From Pseudomonas sp. RIT409 (lineage in GTDB: Bacteria; Pseudomonadota; Gammaproteobacteria; Pseudomonadales; Pseudomonadaceae), in assembly GCF_003052515.2 (NCBI RefSeq), contig NZ_QARE02000026.1, forward strand, positions 1 through 64,000: a stretch of 64,000 bases of DNA, read 5' to 3'. The notes below the pieces were generated by a model. That model had not been told where the DNA came from, searched no databases, and worked only from the letters and a program-made list of their open reading frames with translations. The translations under genes were made by a program, and so were the position numbers. Shown here piece after piece: positions 19,925-28,493 of this stretch. How positions within the stretch are numbered: the first letter of the stretch is position 1; each line of letters begins with the position of its first letter.

Positions 19925-19941
19925 CGTCTGGGCAGGCAGAG

Positions 19942-19966
19942 AAAAGGCTCGTATGAGCCTTTTTTC
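19942..19966. terminator. Bidirectional terminator between tsaD and plsY
   Basis: AAAAGGCTC-GTAT-GAGCCTTTTTT lies between the converging ends of tsaD and plsY. A nine-base stem, a T run on the plus strand and an A run on the other side make it suitable for both genes. Confidence 0.88.
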
Positions 19967-19976
19967 TATTATGGAT

Positions 19977-20546
19977 TCAGAAATGTCGTTCGCGCCCGGC
20001 GTAGAGGTCGCGTAGATTGCCGCGGTGGCGCCAGACGATCAACAGTGTCAGGACGGTCATCGGTAGCAGGGCCTGGGGCAACTGCCAGGCGAGCAGCGGC
20101 AGGGTCAGCGGCGTAGCGATCAATGAAGCGAGCGAGCTGGTGCGGGTCAGGTAAAACGTCAGCAACCAGGCGCCGACCGCGAGAAGCGCGGCGGGTGCGT
20201 ACAGCCCCAGTAACATACCGGCTGCCGTGGCGACGCCCTTGCCGCCACGAAAGCGGAAGTACAACGGAAACAGGTGACCGAGCACTGCGCAGAGTCCGAT
20301 CCAGGCTTGATCCCTGGCGTTGAGCCCGGCCCAGCCTGCGATCAGCACCGGGATCGACCCTTTGCAGACGTCGCCGATCAGGGTCAGGATAGCGAGCTTC
20401 TTGCCCGCCAGGCGCAACATATTGGTGGCGCCCGCATTGCCCGAACCGCTGTCGCGCGGGTCCGGGCTGCCATTGAGGCGGCTGAGCAGGATGGCGAAGG
20501 ACAGCGAGCCGAGCAGGTAGGCGAGGATCGCCAGTGACCAAAACAT
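19977..20546 (-). CDS. plsY: Acyl-phosphate glycerol-3-phosphate acyltransferase PlsY
   Basis: A 189-residue inner-membrane protein with five hydrophobic helices. The conserved motifs are SGSGNAGATNMLRLAGKK, LGHLFPLYFRFRGGKGVATAAG and the C-terminal RHRGNLRDLYAGRE. PlsY transfers the acyl group of acyl-phosphate to glycerol-3-phosphate, the first step of phospholipid synthesis. I chose the ATG at 20546 (MFWSLAILAYLLGSLSFA) because the GGA ribosome site lies too close to the alternative ATG at 20555. It is divergent from folB, as in other pseudomonads. Confidence 0.95.
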   Translation of the reverse strand: MFWSLAILAYLLGSLSFAILLSRLNGSPDPRDSGSGNAGATNMLRLAGKKLAILTLIGDVCKGSIPVLIAGWAGLNARDQAWIGLCAVLGHLFPLYFRFRGGKGVATAAGMLLGLYAPAALLAVGAWLLTFYLTRTSSLASLIATPLTLPLLAWQLPQALLPMTVLTLLIVWRHRGNLRDLYAGRERHF

Positions 20547-20620
20547 GCTAACCATTCCGGGCGGGGATGGCCTGATTCTAACGGCGCATCGCGCCCTTGT
20601 CGTGCAGCGGAGTAAAAGGC

Positions 20621-20974
20621 TTGGACAGAGTTTTCATTGAGGGTCTGGAGGTCGACACGGTGATTGGCGCCTACGACTGGGAGCGTGGCATTCGCCAGGT
20701 TCTGCGTCTGGACCTGAGTTTTGCCTGGGACAACCGTCCGGCCGCTGCGGGCGATGATTTGAGCAAGGCCTTGGATTACGCCAGCGTGAGCGCACGCATC
20801 CAGGCGTTCGCCGACGCTTCGCAATTCCAGCTGGTGGAAACCTTCGCCGAGCGACTGGCCGAGGTGTTGATGAGCGAGTTCAACATACCCTGGCTGCATC
20901 TGAAATTGACCAAGCCGGGCGCCGTTGCGGCTGCCAAGGGCGTGGGTGTGGAGATCGAGCGCGGATGCCGCTGA
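20621..20974 (+). CDS. folB: Dihydroneopterin aldolase
   Basis: A 117-residue enzyme of folate synthesis that splits 7,8-dihydroneopterin to 6-hydroxymethyl-dihydropterin and glycolaldehyde. Signatures are the opening DRVFIEGLEVDTVIGAYDWERGIRQ, the Glu/Lys catalytic neighbourhood and LHLKLTKPGAVAAAKGVGVEIER at the end. The start is a TTG at 20621, eight bases after GGAG, which gives the usual family length; another TTG at 20597 would add eight residues and has a poorer ribosome site. It overlaps folK by 10 bases. Confidence 0.93.
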   Translation: MDRVFIEGLEVDTVIGAYDWERGIRQVLRLDLSFAWDNRPAAAGDDLSKALDYASVSARIQAFADASQFQLVETFAERLAEVLMSEFNIPWLHLKLTKPGAVAAAKGVGVEIERGCR

Positions 20975-21492
20975 CACGCGTTTTCCTCGGGCTGGGCAGT
21001 AACATTGACCGGCACCGTCACCTGAATGCCGGGCTTGATGCGCTTTCAGGGTTTCTGCAAGACATGTCCTGCTCGCCGGTGTTCGAGAGTCATCCGGTGG
21101 GAATCAAGAGCGGGCCGTTCTTCAATCTGGTGGTTTCAGCGCTGACCGATCTGCCGTTGATGGCGCTGGATCGTCGGCTGAAATTCATCGAAGCCGACAA
21201 TGGCCGCTATGCCCCGGATCGCAAAGGTTTGCCGCTGGACATCGACGTGCTGCTGTACGACGAGCACGTGGGCAACTTCGATGGGCTGGTCTTGCCGCGA
21301 GCCGAAATCTTGAAAAATGCCTTTGTCTTGTGGCCGCTCTCGCTGATTGCGCCGGAGAAGGTTCATCCCGAAGTCGGGCAGACGTTCGCGCAACTGTGGG
21401 AAAACGCCCGAATTGACCAACAATTGTGGCCGGTGGCGTTCGACTGGCGAGGCCAGGCGCTGACACCGGACACGCTTCTTTCTGCAAGCTAG
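20965..21492 (+). CDS. folK: 6-hydroxymethyl-7,8-dihydropterin pyrophosphokinase (HPPK)
   Basis: A 175-residue HPPK. It has the start motif RVFLGLGSNIDRHRHL, the substrate loop ESHPVGIKSGPFFNLVV, and the RYAPDRKGLPLDIDVLLYDE block holding the conserved Asp pair that binds magnesium. It moves pyrophosphate from ATP to the pterin made by FolB. The 10-base overlap with folB implies coupled translation. The gene converges with cca; an imperfect G/C hairpin (21517-21537) lies between them without a T run. Confidence 0.94.
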   Translation: MPLTRVFLGLGSNIDRHRHLNAGLDALSGFLQDMSCSPVFESHPVGIKSGPFFNLVVSALTDLPLMALDRRLKFIEADNGRYAPDRKGLPLDIDVLLYDEHVGNFDGLVLPRAEILKNAFVLWPLSLIAPEKVHPEVGQTFAQLWENARIDQQLWPVAFDWRGQALTPDTLLSAS

Positions 21493-21571
21493 CGGGCACG
21501 ACTGCTACGGGGGAGGGCATGCCTGTCGTCGGCATGCTCGCCGAGATCGAAGGTTCGTCCGTCAGCCAGCG

Positions 21572-22801
21572 TCAGGCCTGGTATGACGCTTTGTAAAACG
21601 TCAATGTGTCCAGCCGCTCCCGCTTGAGCGCTTCCCCCAGCGCCTGCCCCTGATACCCCTTGTCCAGCAATGGTTGAACCGCTACCTGCCGCGCCGCTTG
21701 AGCCGCGCCTCGCAGGTATTGGGCCTGCGGATAGCTGCGTTCTTCGAAGCCCTTGCGCCCGCGAGCATCCATTTCGCAGGCGACGATGAACTCCTCGAAG
21801 CGCTGCGGCCTGCGATAGACGTCGAAGCTTTGCAGCAAATCGAGGAGGGTGGAGGGCTTGAGCTCCAGCGCGCGATGGCCATGGGTATGGTACTGGCCGA
21901 CCAGCAGCGCCAGTTCCTGACAGTCCTTCGGCACCTTGAAGCGCGTGTTCACGGCGTTGATCGCCTTCAGTCCCTTTTGCTCATGAGCGATGTGGCGAGG
22001 CCATTCTTCTTCCGGCGTCAGCCCTTTGCCCAGATCGTGAAGCAGGCATGCCCAACGGACGCTGAGTGGCTGGCGATGTTGCGCCGATTGATGCAGGACG
22101 CTCAAGACGTGCACGCCCGTGTCGATTTCCGGGTGATGGGCCTCAGGCTGGGGAATGCCGAACAGTTTATCGACTTCGGGCATGAGCACGCTGAGCGCGC
22201 CACAATCCCTTAATACCTGAATGAAGACTTGGGGCTCTGGCTCCATCAGGGCGCGGGAAATTTCCTTCCAGCTGCGTTCGGGCGTCAGGGCTTCCAATTC
22301 GCCCGATGCGCTGATTTCACGCATCAAATCCATGGTTTCGGGTGCAACGGTGAAACCGTCGGCTGCGTAGCGAGCCGCAAACCTCGCCACACGCAATACG
22401 CGCAATGGGTCTTCTGCGAAGGCCGGGGAAACGTGACGTAGCAGGCGTGCTTCCAGATCGCGCTGGCCGTGATAGGGATCGGTCAGGTGACCTTCTCTGT
22501 CTTCGGCCATTGCGTTGATGGTCAGGTCACGACGAATCAAGTCTTCCTCGAGCGTGACGTCGGGATCGGTGTGAAAAACGAAGCCGCCGTAGCCACGCCC
22601 GCTCTTGCGTTCCGTGCGCGCCAGCGCGTACTCCTCGCCCGTGAGCGGATGGAGAAAAACCGGGAAGTCCGTACCCACTGGGCGGTAGCCCTTGATGAGC
22701 ATGTCGTCGGCCGTCGCGCCCACCACCACCCAGTCGGTGTCCGACACGGGTTTGCCAAGCAGGCGATCGCGAACGGCACCGCCAACTTTATAGATCTGCA
22801 T
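21572..22801 (-). CDS. cca: CCA-adding enzyme / multifunctional tRNA nucleotidyltransferase
   Basis: A 409-residue class II nucleotidyltransferase with a C-terminal HD domain. The catalytic head shows MQIYKVGGAVRDRLLGKPVSDTDWVVVGAT with the DTD metal pair, then EEDLIRRDLTINAMA. The HD phosphohydrolase part contains RWACLLHDLGKGLTPEE. It adds or repairs the 3' CCA of tRNA and, in the long proteobacterial form, has phosphatase and phosphodiesterase activities. The start at 22801 follows GGAGG; a longer frame from 22858 lacks family similarity. Confidence 0.95.
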   Translation of the reverse strand: MQIYKVGGAVRDRLLGKPVSDTDWVVVGATADDMLIKGYRPVGTDFPVFLHPLTGEEYALARTERKSGRGYGGFVFHTDPDVTLEEDLIRRDLTINAMAEDREGHLTDPYHGQRDLEARLLRHVSPAFAEDPLRVLRVARFAARYAADGFTVAPETMDLMREISASGELEALTPERSWKEISRALMEPEPQVFIQVLRDCGALSVLMPEVDKLFGIPQPEAHHPEIDTGVHVLSVLHQSAQHRQPLSVRWACLLHDLGKGLTPEEEWPRHIAHEQKGLKAINAVNTRFKVPKDCQELALLVGQYHTHGHRALELKPSTLLDLLQSFDVYRRPQRFEEFIVACEMDARGRKGFEERSYPQAQYLRGAAQAARQVAVQPLLDKGYQGQALGEALKRERLDTLTFYKASYQA

Positions 22802-22919
22802 AAAAAACCTCCGTGAGCGCGACAGGATAAACCTAACGTCGCGCTTGCGGAGGTGCAAACCGCTTTATCTTCGTTCGCTGGTCAACTCACTGGCCAGCGA
22901 CCCTCAGGTCAAATCGCCC

Positions 22920-24482
22920 TCAAAGGTGAACGATGGCCAGGTCGAGCCGGGGATATTCACTGTCTGCGTGCTCGCCTCTCGGCGGGACATGGTGGGTCTT
23001 CATGACCTGATCGCCTTGCAGTGTTTCCAGGTGAATGTCGAACCCCCACAGCCGATGCAGGTGCTTGAGCACCTCCTCGGTCGAGTCGCCCAGGGGCTTG
23101 CGGTCATGTTGTTGATGGCGCAGGGTCAGCGAACGGTCACCACGGCGGTCAATGCTGTAGATCTGCACATTAGGTTCGCGGTTGCCGAGGTTGTATTGAG
23201 CGGCAAGCGTCTCTCTGATGGTTCGGTAGCCTGCCTCGTCGTGAATGGCTGGCACCAGAAGTTCGTCCTTCTGGTCATCATCCAGAATGCTGAACAGTTT
23301 CAGGTCACGAATCACCTTGGGCGACAGGTACTGCAGGATGAAGCTTTCGTCCTTGAAGCTGCTCATCGCGAATTTCACGGCGGTCAGCCAGTCGGTCCCG
23401 GCGAGCTCGGGGAACCAGCGGCGGTCCTCGTCGGTGGGGTGCTCGCACATCCGCCGAATGTCCTGAAACATAGCGAACCCCAAGGTGTAGGGGTTGATGC
23501 CACTGTAGTAAGGGCTGTCGAAGCCGGGTTGAAAAACCACGCTGGTATGGGACTGCAGGAACTCCATCATGAAGCCATCCGTGACCAGGCCTTCGTCGTA
23601 CAGATCGTTCATGAGGGTGTAGTGCCAGAAGGTCGCCCACCCTTCGTTCATGACCTGGGTCTGACGCTGTGGGTAGAAATACTGCGCAATCTTGCGCACG
23701 ATGCGCACCACTTCACGCTGCCAGGGCTCCAGCAACGGGGCGTGCTTCTCGATGAAATAAAGGATGTTTTCCTGAGGCTCGGCGGGGAAGCGCGCGTTGT
23801 CTTCCTTATCGTTCTTGCTGGCGCTTTTCGGGATGGTGCGCCACAGATCGTTGATCTGTTTCTGCAAGTGCTCCTCACGGTCTTTCTGGCGGCGTCGCTC
23901 TTCCTCGGCGGAGATAGGGTAAGGCCGCTTGTAGCGGTCGACGCCGTAATTCATCAGCGCGTGACAGGAATCGAGCAGGTCTTCGACGGCGTCGATGCCG
24001 TGGCGCTCCTCGCATTGCATGATGTACTGCTTGGCAAACACCAGGTAATCGATGATCGAGCTGGCGTCCGTCCAGGTGCGGAACAGGTAGTTGCCTTTGA
24101 AGAAGCTGTTGTGACCGTAACAGGCGTGGGCGACAACCAGCGCCTGCATGCAGATGGTGTTTTCTTCCATCAAATAGGCAATGCACGGATCGGAGTTGAT
24201 GACGATCTCGTACGCCAAGCCCATCTGACCACGGGAGTAGGATTTTTCAGTGCTGAGGAAGTGCTTGCCGTAGGACCAGTGGTGATAACCCAGCGGCATG
24301 CCGACCGATGCATAGGCATCCATCATCTGCTCGGCAGTGATCACTTCGATCTGGTTAGGGTAGGTGTCCAGAGCGTAACGTTCGGCGATGCGGCTGATCT
24401 CCCGGTCATAGGCCTGGATCAGTTCGAACGTCCACTCGGAGCCCGTGGAAAGCGGTTGGCGTTTCTGTTCTCTACCGGTCAT
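22920..24482 (-). CDS. SpoVR family protein
   Basis: A 520-residue cytosolic protein of the SpoVR/YcgB family: WTFELIQAYDREISRIAERYALDTYPNQIEVITAEQMMDAYASVGMP at the start, HACYGHNSFFKGNYLFRTWTD, and MNEGWATFWHYTLMNDLYDEG in the middle. The biochemical function is not known; the name comes from a Bacillus gene linked to spore cortex formation. In proteobacteria it occurs with yeaH and prkA, as here, in a group linked to stress and stationary phase. Its start overlaps the end of the YeaH gene by 4 bases (ATGA). Confidence 0.92.
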   Translation of the reverse strand: MTGREQKRQPLSTGSEWTFELIQAYDREISRIAERYALDTYPNQIEVITAEQMMDAYASVGMPLGYHHWSYGKHFLSTEKSYSRGQMGLAYEIVINSDPCIAYLMEENTICMQALVVAHACYGHNSFFKGNYLFRTWTDASSIIDYLVFAKQYIMQCEERHGIDAVEDLLDSCHALMNYGVDRYKRPYPISAEEERRRQKDREEHLQKQINDLWRTIPKSASKNDKEDNARFPAEPQENILYFIEKHAPLLEPWQREVVRIVRKIAQYFYPQRQTQVMNEGWATFWHYTLMNDLYDEGLVTDGFMMEFLQSHTSVVFQPGFDSPYYSGINPYTLGFAMFQDIRRMCEHPTDEDRRWFPELAGTDWLTAVKFAMSSFKDESFILQYLSPKVIRDLKLFSILDDDQKDELLVPAIHDEAGYRTIRETLAAQYNLGNREPNVQIYSIDRRGDRSLTLRHQQHDRKPLGDSTEEVLKHLHRLWGFDIHLETLQGDQVMKTHHVPPRGEHADSEYPRLDLAIVHL

Positions 24483-25750
24483 GTCACTAACCTGCGCTGG
24501 AAGAGTTCACGGAATACCGGGTAGATATCACCGGCGGATACCAACTGTTGCTGGGCGAACGTGTCAGCGAAAGCCTCCCCGATGCGCTCATATTCGAACC
24601 ACAGCGCCTGATGTTCGCGCGGGGTGATTTCGACGTAAGTGTAGTACTGCACGAAGGGCATGATTTGCTTGATCAGGATGTCGCGGCAGATTGGCGAATC
24701 GTCGTTCCAATTGTCCCCGTCCGAGGCTTGGGCGGCGTAGATGTTCCATTCGTTGGTGGGATAGCGCTCGGCCATGATTTCCTGCATGAGCTTCAACGCG
24801 CTGGATACGATGGTGCCCCCGGTTTCGCGAGAGTAGAAAAACTCCTCTTCGTCGACTTCTCGCGCGCTGGTGTGGTGGCGAATGAACACCACTTCGATCT
24901 TGTCGTAATTACGCTTCAGGAACAGGTACAGGAGGATGAAAAAGCGCTTCGCGATGTCTTTGGTCGCTTGAGTCATCGAGCCCGATACGTCCATCAGGCA
25001 GAACATGACCGCTTTGGAGCTGGGGTTGGGTTGCTTGACCAGCAGGTTATATTTGAGGTCGAAGGTGTCCAGGTAAGGGACGCGCTTGATGCGCGCGCGA
25101 AGCCGGTCTGCCTCGGTTTCCAGTTCCTGGATGTCGCCAAAATTGTCGGGCTCTTCGCGTTTCAGGCGCTCCAGTTCGGCCTGGACTTCCTTGAGTTTGG
25201 CGCGGCTGCTGCCGGAAAGCGCTATGCGTCGGGCATGGGCCGAGCGCAGCGTGCGAATGATGTTGATGCGCGAAGGGTTACCTTCGTTGCTGATCCCCGC
25301 ACGAACGGTCTTGAAGGTATCGGTCCCGGTCAGGTTGCGTTTGACGAGGTTGGGCAGTTCGAGGTCTTCGAACATGAACTCCAGAAATTCTTCCTGGGTG
25401 ATCTGGAACACGAACTCATCCATGCCTTCGCCGGAGTTGCTCGCCTTGCCAGCCCCCTTGCCACCGCCCCCGCCTTGAGGTCGGGCAATGCGTTCGCCAG
25501 TGGTGAATTCTTTATTCCCGGGGTGGACCACGGTTTGTTTGCCACCCCGCCCATGGTGGAGCACCGGCTCGTCGATATCGCGGCCGGGGATGCTGATCTG
25601 TTCGCCATGTTCCATGTCGGTGATGGAGCGGCGGCTGACCGCTTCCTCCACCGCTTTCTTGATGTGGTCACGGTAACGCCGGAGAAAGCGCTGACGGTTC
25701 ACCGTGCTCTTGTTCTTGCCGTTGAGACGTCGGTCGATCACATAACTCAT
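24479..25750 (-). CDS. YeaH/YhbH family protein (DUF444), VWA-type domain
   Basis: A 423-residue protein. The N-terminal basic part is MSYVIDRRLNGKNKSTVNRQRFLRRYRDHIKKAV; a glycine-rich spacer follows (PQGGGGGKGAGKASNSGEG). The C-terminal half is a von Willebrand-type fold with the metal-site motif FCLMDVSGSMTQATKDIAKRFF. Its role is unknown beyond a genetic link with PrkA kinase and SpoVR. The start at 25750 matches the family N terminus; 24 upstream in-frame residues come from repeat-rich DNA and are not credible. Confidence 0.93.
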   Translation of the reverse strand: MSYVIDRRLNGKNKSTVNRQRFLRRYRDHIKKAVEEAVSRRSITDMEHGEQISIPGRDIDEPVLHHGRGGKQTVVHPGNKEFTTGERIARPQGGGGGKGAGKASNSGEGMDEFVFQITQEEFLEFMFEDLELPNLVKRNLTGTDTFKTVRAGISNEGNPSRINIIRTLRSAHARRIALSGSSRAKLKEVQAELERLKREEPDNFGDIQELETEADRLRARIKRVPYLDTFDLKYNLLVKQPNPSSKAVMFCLMDVSGSMTQATKDIAKRFFILLYLFLKRNYDKIEVVFIRHHTSAREVDEEEFFYSRETGGTIVSSALKLMQEIMAERYPTNEWNIYAAQASDGDNWNDDSPICRDILIKQIMPFVQYYTYVEITPREHQALWFEYERIGEAFADTFAQQQLVSAGDIYPVFRELFQRRLVT

Positions 25751-25767
25751 ACGAGGGCCCCTTGGGG

Positions 25768-25908
25768 GAGCTGCAAGCCATAAGCCGCAAGCTGCAAGTT
25801 TTGACCGCAAACACCACCTCAAGCTACAAGCCTCAAGCCAGACGGTGGGCTATCAAACCTACCGAATGGCTTTGAGCTTGCCGCTAGAAGCTCACAACTT
25901 GTCGCTGC
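25768..25908. repeat. CAAGC-rich short repeat tract between the yeaH-family gene and prkA
   Basis: The 159-base gap contains many spaced copies of CAAGC/GCAAG words (GCTGCAAGCC, GCCGCAAGCTGCAAG, AAGCTACAAGCCTCAAGCC) and then their complements (GAGCTTGCCGCT, ACTTGTCGCT). The unit is degenerate and not a strict tandem. Similar tracts occur between genes in Pseudomonas. The opposing halves could fold in RNA and separate prkA from the downstream pair. No promoter was identified here. Confidence 0.5.
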
Positions 25909-25909
25909 G

Positions 25910-27832
25910 TTACTGGGATTTGCGGACGCGCAGGTACCACTCGGAGAGCAGACGCACCTGTTTGTCGGTATAGCCCCGCTCGACCATCCGGGTCACGAAG
26001 TCGTTGTGTTTCTGTTGATCCTCTTTACTGGCTTTTGCGTTGAAACTGATGACCGGCAACAGGTCTTCGGTGTTGGAGAACATTTTCTTCTCGATCACCA
26101 CCCGCAGCTTCTCGTAGCCGAGCCAGGTCGGGTTTTTGCCGTTATTGTTCGCGCGGGCACGCAGCACGAAGTTGACGATCTCGTTACGGAAGTCCTTTGG
26201 ATTGCTGATGCCAGCGGGTTTCTCGATTTTCTCCAGTTCTTCGTTGAGCGCTACACGATTGAGGATCTCGCCGGTTTCCGGGTCGCGGTATTCCTGATCC
26301 TGAATCCAGAAATCCGCGTAGAGCACGTAGCGGTCGAAGATGTTCTGGCCGTACTCGCTGTAGGATTCCAGATAGGCCGTCTGGATTTCCTTGCCGATGA
26401 ATTCGATGTAGCGCGGCGCGAGGTACTCTTTGATGAAGCGCAGGTAGCGTTCTCGGGTTTCGGCCTGGAACTGCTCCTGTTCGATCTGCTGCTCGAGCAC
26501 ATACAGCAGATGCACAGGGTTGGCCGCGACTTCATGCGGATCGAAGTTGAAGACCTTCGACAGAATCTTGAACGCGAAGCGGGTGGATAGGCCGTTCATC
26601 CCTTCGTCGACACCGGCCGAATCACGGTATTCCTGAATCGACTTGGCCTTCGGATCGGTGTCCTTGAGGTTCTCGCCGTCGTACACGCGCATCTTGGAAT
26701 AGATGTTCGAGTTTTCCGGTTCTTTCAAACGCGACAACACGGTGAATTGCGCCAGCATTTTCAAGGTGTCCGGTGCGCAATGCGCTCTGGCCAGCGAGCT
26801 GTTGACCAGCAACTTGTCGTAGATCTTGATCTCATCGCTGACGCGCAAGCAGTACGGCACCTTCACGATGTAGATACGGTCGATGAAGGCTTCGTTGTTC
26901 TTGTTGTTGCGGAAGCTGTGCCATTCCGATTCGTTGGAGTGCGCCAGCAAAATACCAGTAAAGGGGATCGCGCCCAGGCCTTCGGTACTGTTGTAGTTGC
27001 CTTCCTGAGTCGCGGTGAGCAGTGGGTGCAGCACCTTGATCGGTGCCTTGAACATCTCCACAAATTCCATCAGGCCCTGGTTGGCCCGGCACAGCGCGCC
27101 CGAATAGCTGTAGGCGTCGGCGTCGTTCTGTGGGTATTCCTCAAGCTTGCGAATGTCGACCTTGCCGACCAGCGCCGAGATGTCCTGGTTGTTTTCGTCG
27201 CCCGGTTCGGTCTTGGCCACGGCGATCTGATTGAGGATCGACGGGTACAGTTTCACCACTTTGAACTGGCTGATGTCGCCCCCGAACTCGGCCAGGCGTT
27301 TGGTCGCCCATGGCGACATGATCGTGTTCAGGTAGCGCCGCGGGATGCCGTAATCCTCTTCGAGGATCGCGCCGTCTTCGGAAGGTTTGAACAGGCCCAG
27401 CGGCGACTCGAAAACCGGGGAGCCCTTGATGGCGTAGAAGGGGATTTTTTCAACGAGCTGTTTGAGCTTTTCAGCCAGAGACGACTTGCCACCGCCTACC
27501 GGGCCGAGCAGGTAAAGGATCTGTTTCTTCTCTTCCAGGCCTTGGGCGGCGTGGCGGAAGTACGAGACGATTTGCTCGATGCAGTCCTCCATGCCATGGA
27601 AGTCCTCGAACGCCGGATAGCGCCTGATGACCTTGTTGGAGAAGATTCTGGACAGCCTGGAATTGGTCGACGTATCGAACAGTTCAGGCTCGCCGATGGC
27701 CATCAGAAGGCGTTCTGCGGCTGAGGCGTATGCGCTGCGGTCGGTTTTGCAGAGCTCCAAGTACTCCTGTAGCGAGAGCTCTTCCTGGCGTGTCGATTCA
27801 AAGCGTTGTTGGAAGTGGCTAAAAATACTCAT
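25910..27832 (-). CDS. prkA: PrkA-type serine protein kinase
   Basis: A 640-residue protein. The AAA-type Walker A loop LLGPVGGGKSSLAEKL is near residues 108-123, and the C-terminal part carries the PrkA kinase-like region. Typical family segments are NKVIRRYPAFEDFHGMEDCIEQIV and ILLAHSNESEWHSFRNNKNNEAFIDRIYIVKVPYCLR. E. coli YeaG is the equivalent and is linked to nitrogen starvation and stationary phase. The ATG at 27832 follows GAGGTGA. It is the first gene of the prkA-yeaH-spoVR set. Later work on Bacillus PrkA suggests protease activity as well, so the kinase label should be held loosely. Confidence 0.93.
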   Translation of the reverse strand: MSIFSHFQQRFESTRQEELSLQEYLELCKTDRSAYASAAERLLMAIGEPELFDTSTNSRLSRIFSNKVIRRYPAFEDFHGMEDCIEQIVSYFRHAAQGLEEKKQILYLLGPVGGGKSSLAEKLKQLVEKIPFYAIKGSPVFESPLGLFKPSEDGAILEEDYGIPRRYLNTIMSPWATKRLAEFGGDISQFKVVKLYPSILNQIAVAKTEPGDENNQDISALVGKVDIRKLEEYPQNDADAYSYSGALCRANQGLMEFVEMFKAPIKVLHPLLTATQEGNYNSTEGLGAIPFTGILLAHSNESEWHSFRNNKNNEAFIDRIYIVKVPYCLRVSDEIKIYDKLLVNSSLARAHCAPDTLKMLAQFTVLSRLKEPENSNIYSKMRVYDGENLKDTDPKAKSIQEYRDSAGVDEGMNGLSTRFAFKILSKVFNFDPHEVAANPVHLLYVLEQQIEQEQFQAETRERYLRFIKEYLAPRYIEFIGKEIQTAYLESYSEYGQNIFDRYVLYADFWIQDQEYRDPETGEILNRVALNEELEKIEKPAGISNPKDFRNEIVNFVLRARANNNGKNPTWLGYEKLRVVIEKKMFSNTEDLLPVISFNAKASKEDQQKHNDFVTRMVERGYTDKQVRLLSEWYLRVRKSQ

Positions 27833-27997
27833 GACGTCACCTCGCTCGATACGTGGAGCCGGCGGCGGATCGTCAGTCGATGCTGGATGACGGCCGATCA
27901 CTCAGCTGTCATTTACCCCCCAAACACCATAAAAGTAGCTACCGATGACCCACGCGCCGGTGTACCGGCTCTCCCCTGATTCGGATGGCCTGAGCAC

Positions 27998-28006
27998 AAG
28001 GATAGT
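27998..28006 (-). promoter_or_regulatory. Possible sigma-S-type -10 upstream of prkA
   Basis: On the minus strand CTATCCTTG resembles the stationary-phase extended -10 (C at -13 before TATCCT), and no good -35 is present at the right distance. It lies about 165 bases before the prkA start. The match is partial; control by sigma-S would suit the stress role of the PrkA group. Confidence 0.25.
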
Positions 28007-28119
28007 TCGGATTCGCACACAGAAAGAAGGAAGGCGTGTGAATGTGAGGCAACCGTTCGTCAGTTAGACGCGCGAAGCCGCGTAGGACGCGGGCTTGCGC
28101 GCAGAAAAATATTTTTCGA

Positions 28120-28440
28120 TCAGGCTTGCGTGGTTTCGCTTGGAAAAGTGTTTTTCCACAGCTCGAATCCGCCGTCCATGCTGTAGACCTCGGAGAAGCC
28201 CTGCCCTACAAGATAGGCCGCTGCGCTCTGGCTTGAATTGCCGTGATAGCAGAGGACGACGAGCGGCTTGTCCAGGTCGGCATCGCGGATGAAGTCGGCG
28301 ATGGAATGGTTGTCCAGATGGTGCGAGTCAGGAATGTGGTTGTTGGCGAAAGTCTGTGCATCGCGTACGTCGACGAGTACGGCGCCTTGCTCGCGCAGCG
28401 CCTGGGCCTGCTCCGGCGGGATGCGTTTGAAGTCGGTCAT
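28120..28440 (-). CDS. glpE: Thiosulfate sulfurtransferase GlpE, rhodanese
   Basis: A 106-residue single-domain rhodanese. The active-site loop is LCYHGNSSQSAAAYL with Cys64 as sulfur carrier, and the domain opens AVLVDVRDAQTFANNHIPDSHHLDN. GlpE moves sulfane sulfur from thiosulfate to cyanide or thioredoxin in vitro; its physiological acceptor is uncertain. Size and motif match E. coli GlpE. It is 53 bases downstream of apaH on the same strand and may be its last operon partner. An A/T palindrome and an imperfect G/C hairpin (28069-28117) follow the stop. Confidence 0.9.
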   Translation of the reverse strand: MTDFKRIPPEQAQALREQGAVLVDVRDAQTFANNHIPDSHHLDNHSIADFIRDADLDKPLVVLCYHGNSSQSAAAYLVGQGFSEVYSMDGGFELWKNTFPSETTQA

Positions 28441-28493
28441 CGCATGGGCTCCTTGGCCTGGGTTCTCGAACGGCCGAGAACGAAAAAAGGATT

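Noticed and set aside
21517..21537. GCATGCC/GGCATGC hairpin between folK and cca as terminator
   Set aside because: The stem is good but no T run follows on either strand, so I left it out of the feature list.
22845..24524. A 559-codon open frame on the plus strand opposite the spoVR-family gene
   Set aside because: Antisense shadow of a well-conserved gene, with no family resemblance.
25768..25908. Possible CRISPR array
   Set aside because: Repeat words are short, degenerate and irregularly spaced, with no unique spacers and no cas genes nearby.
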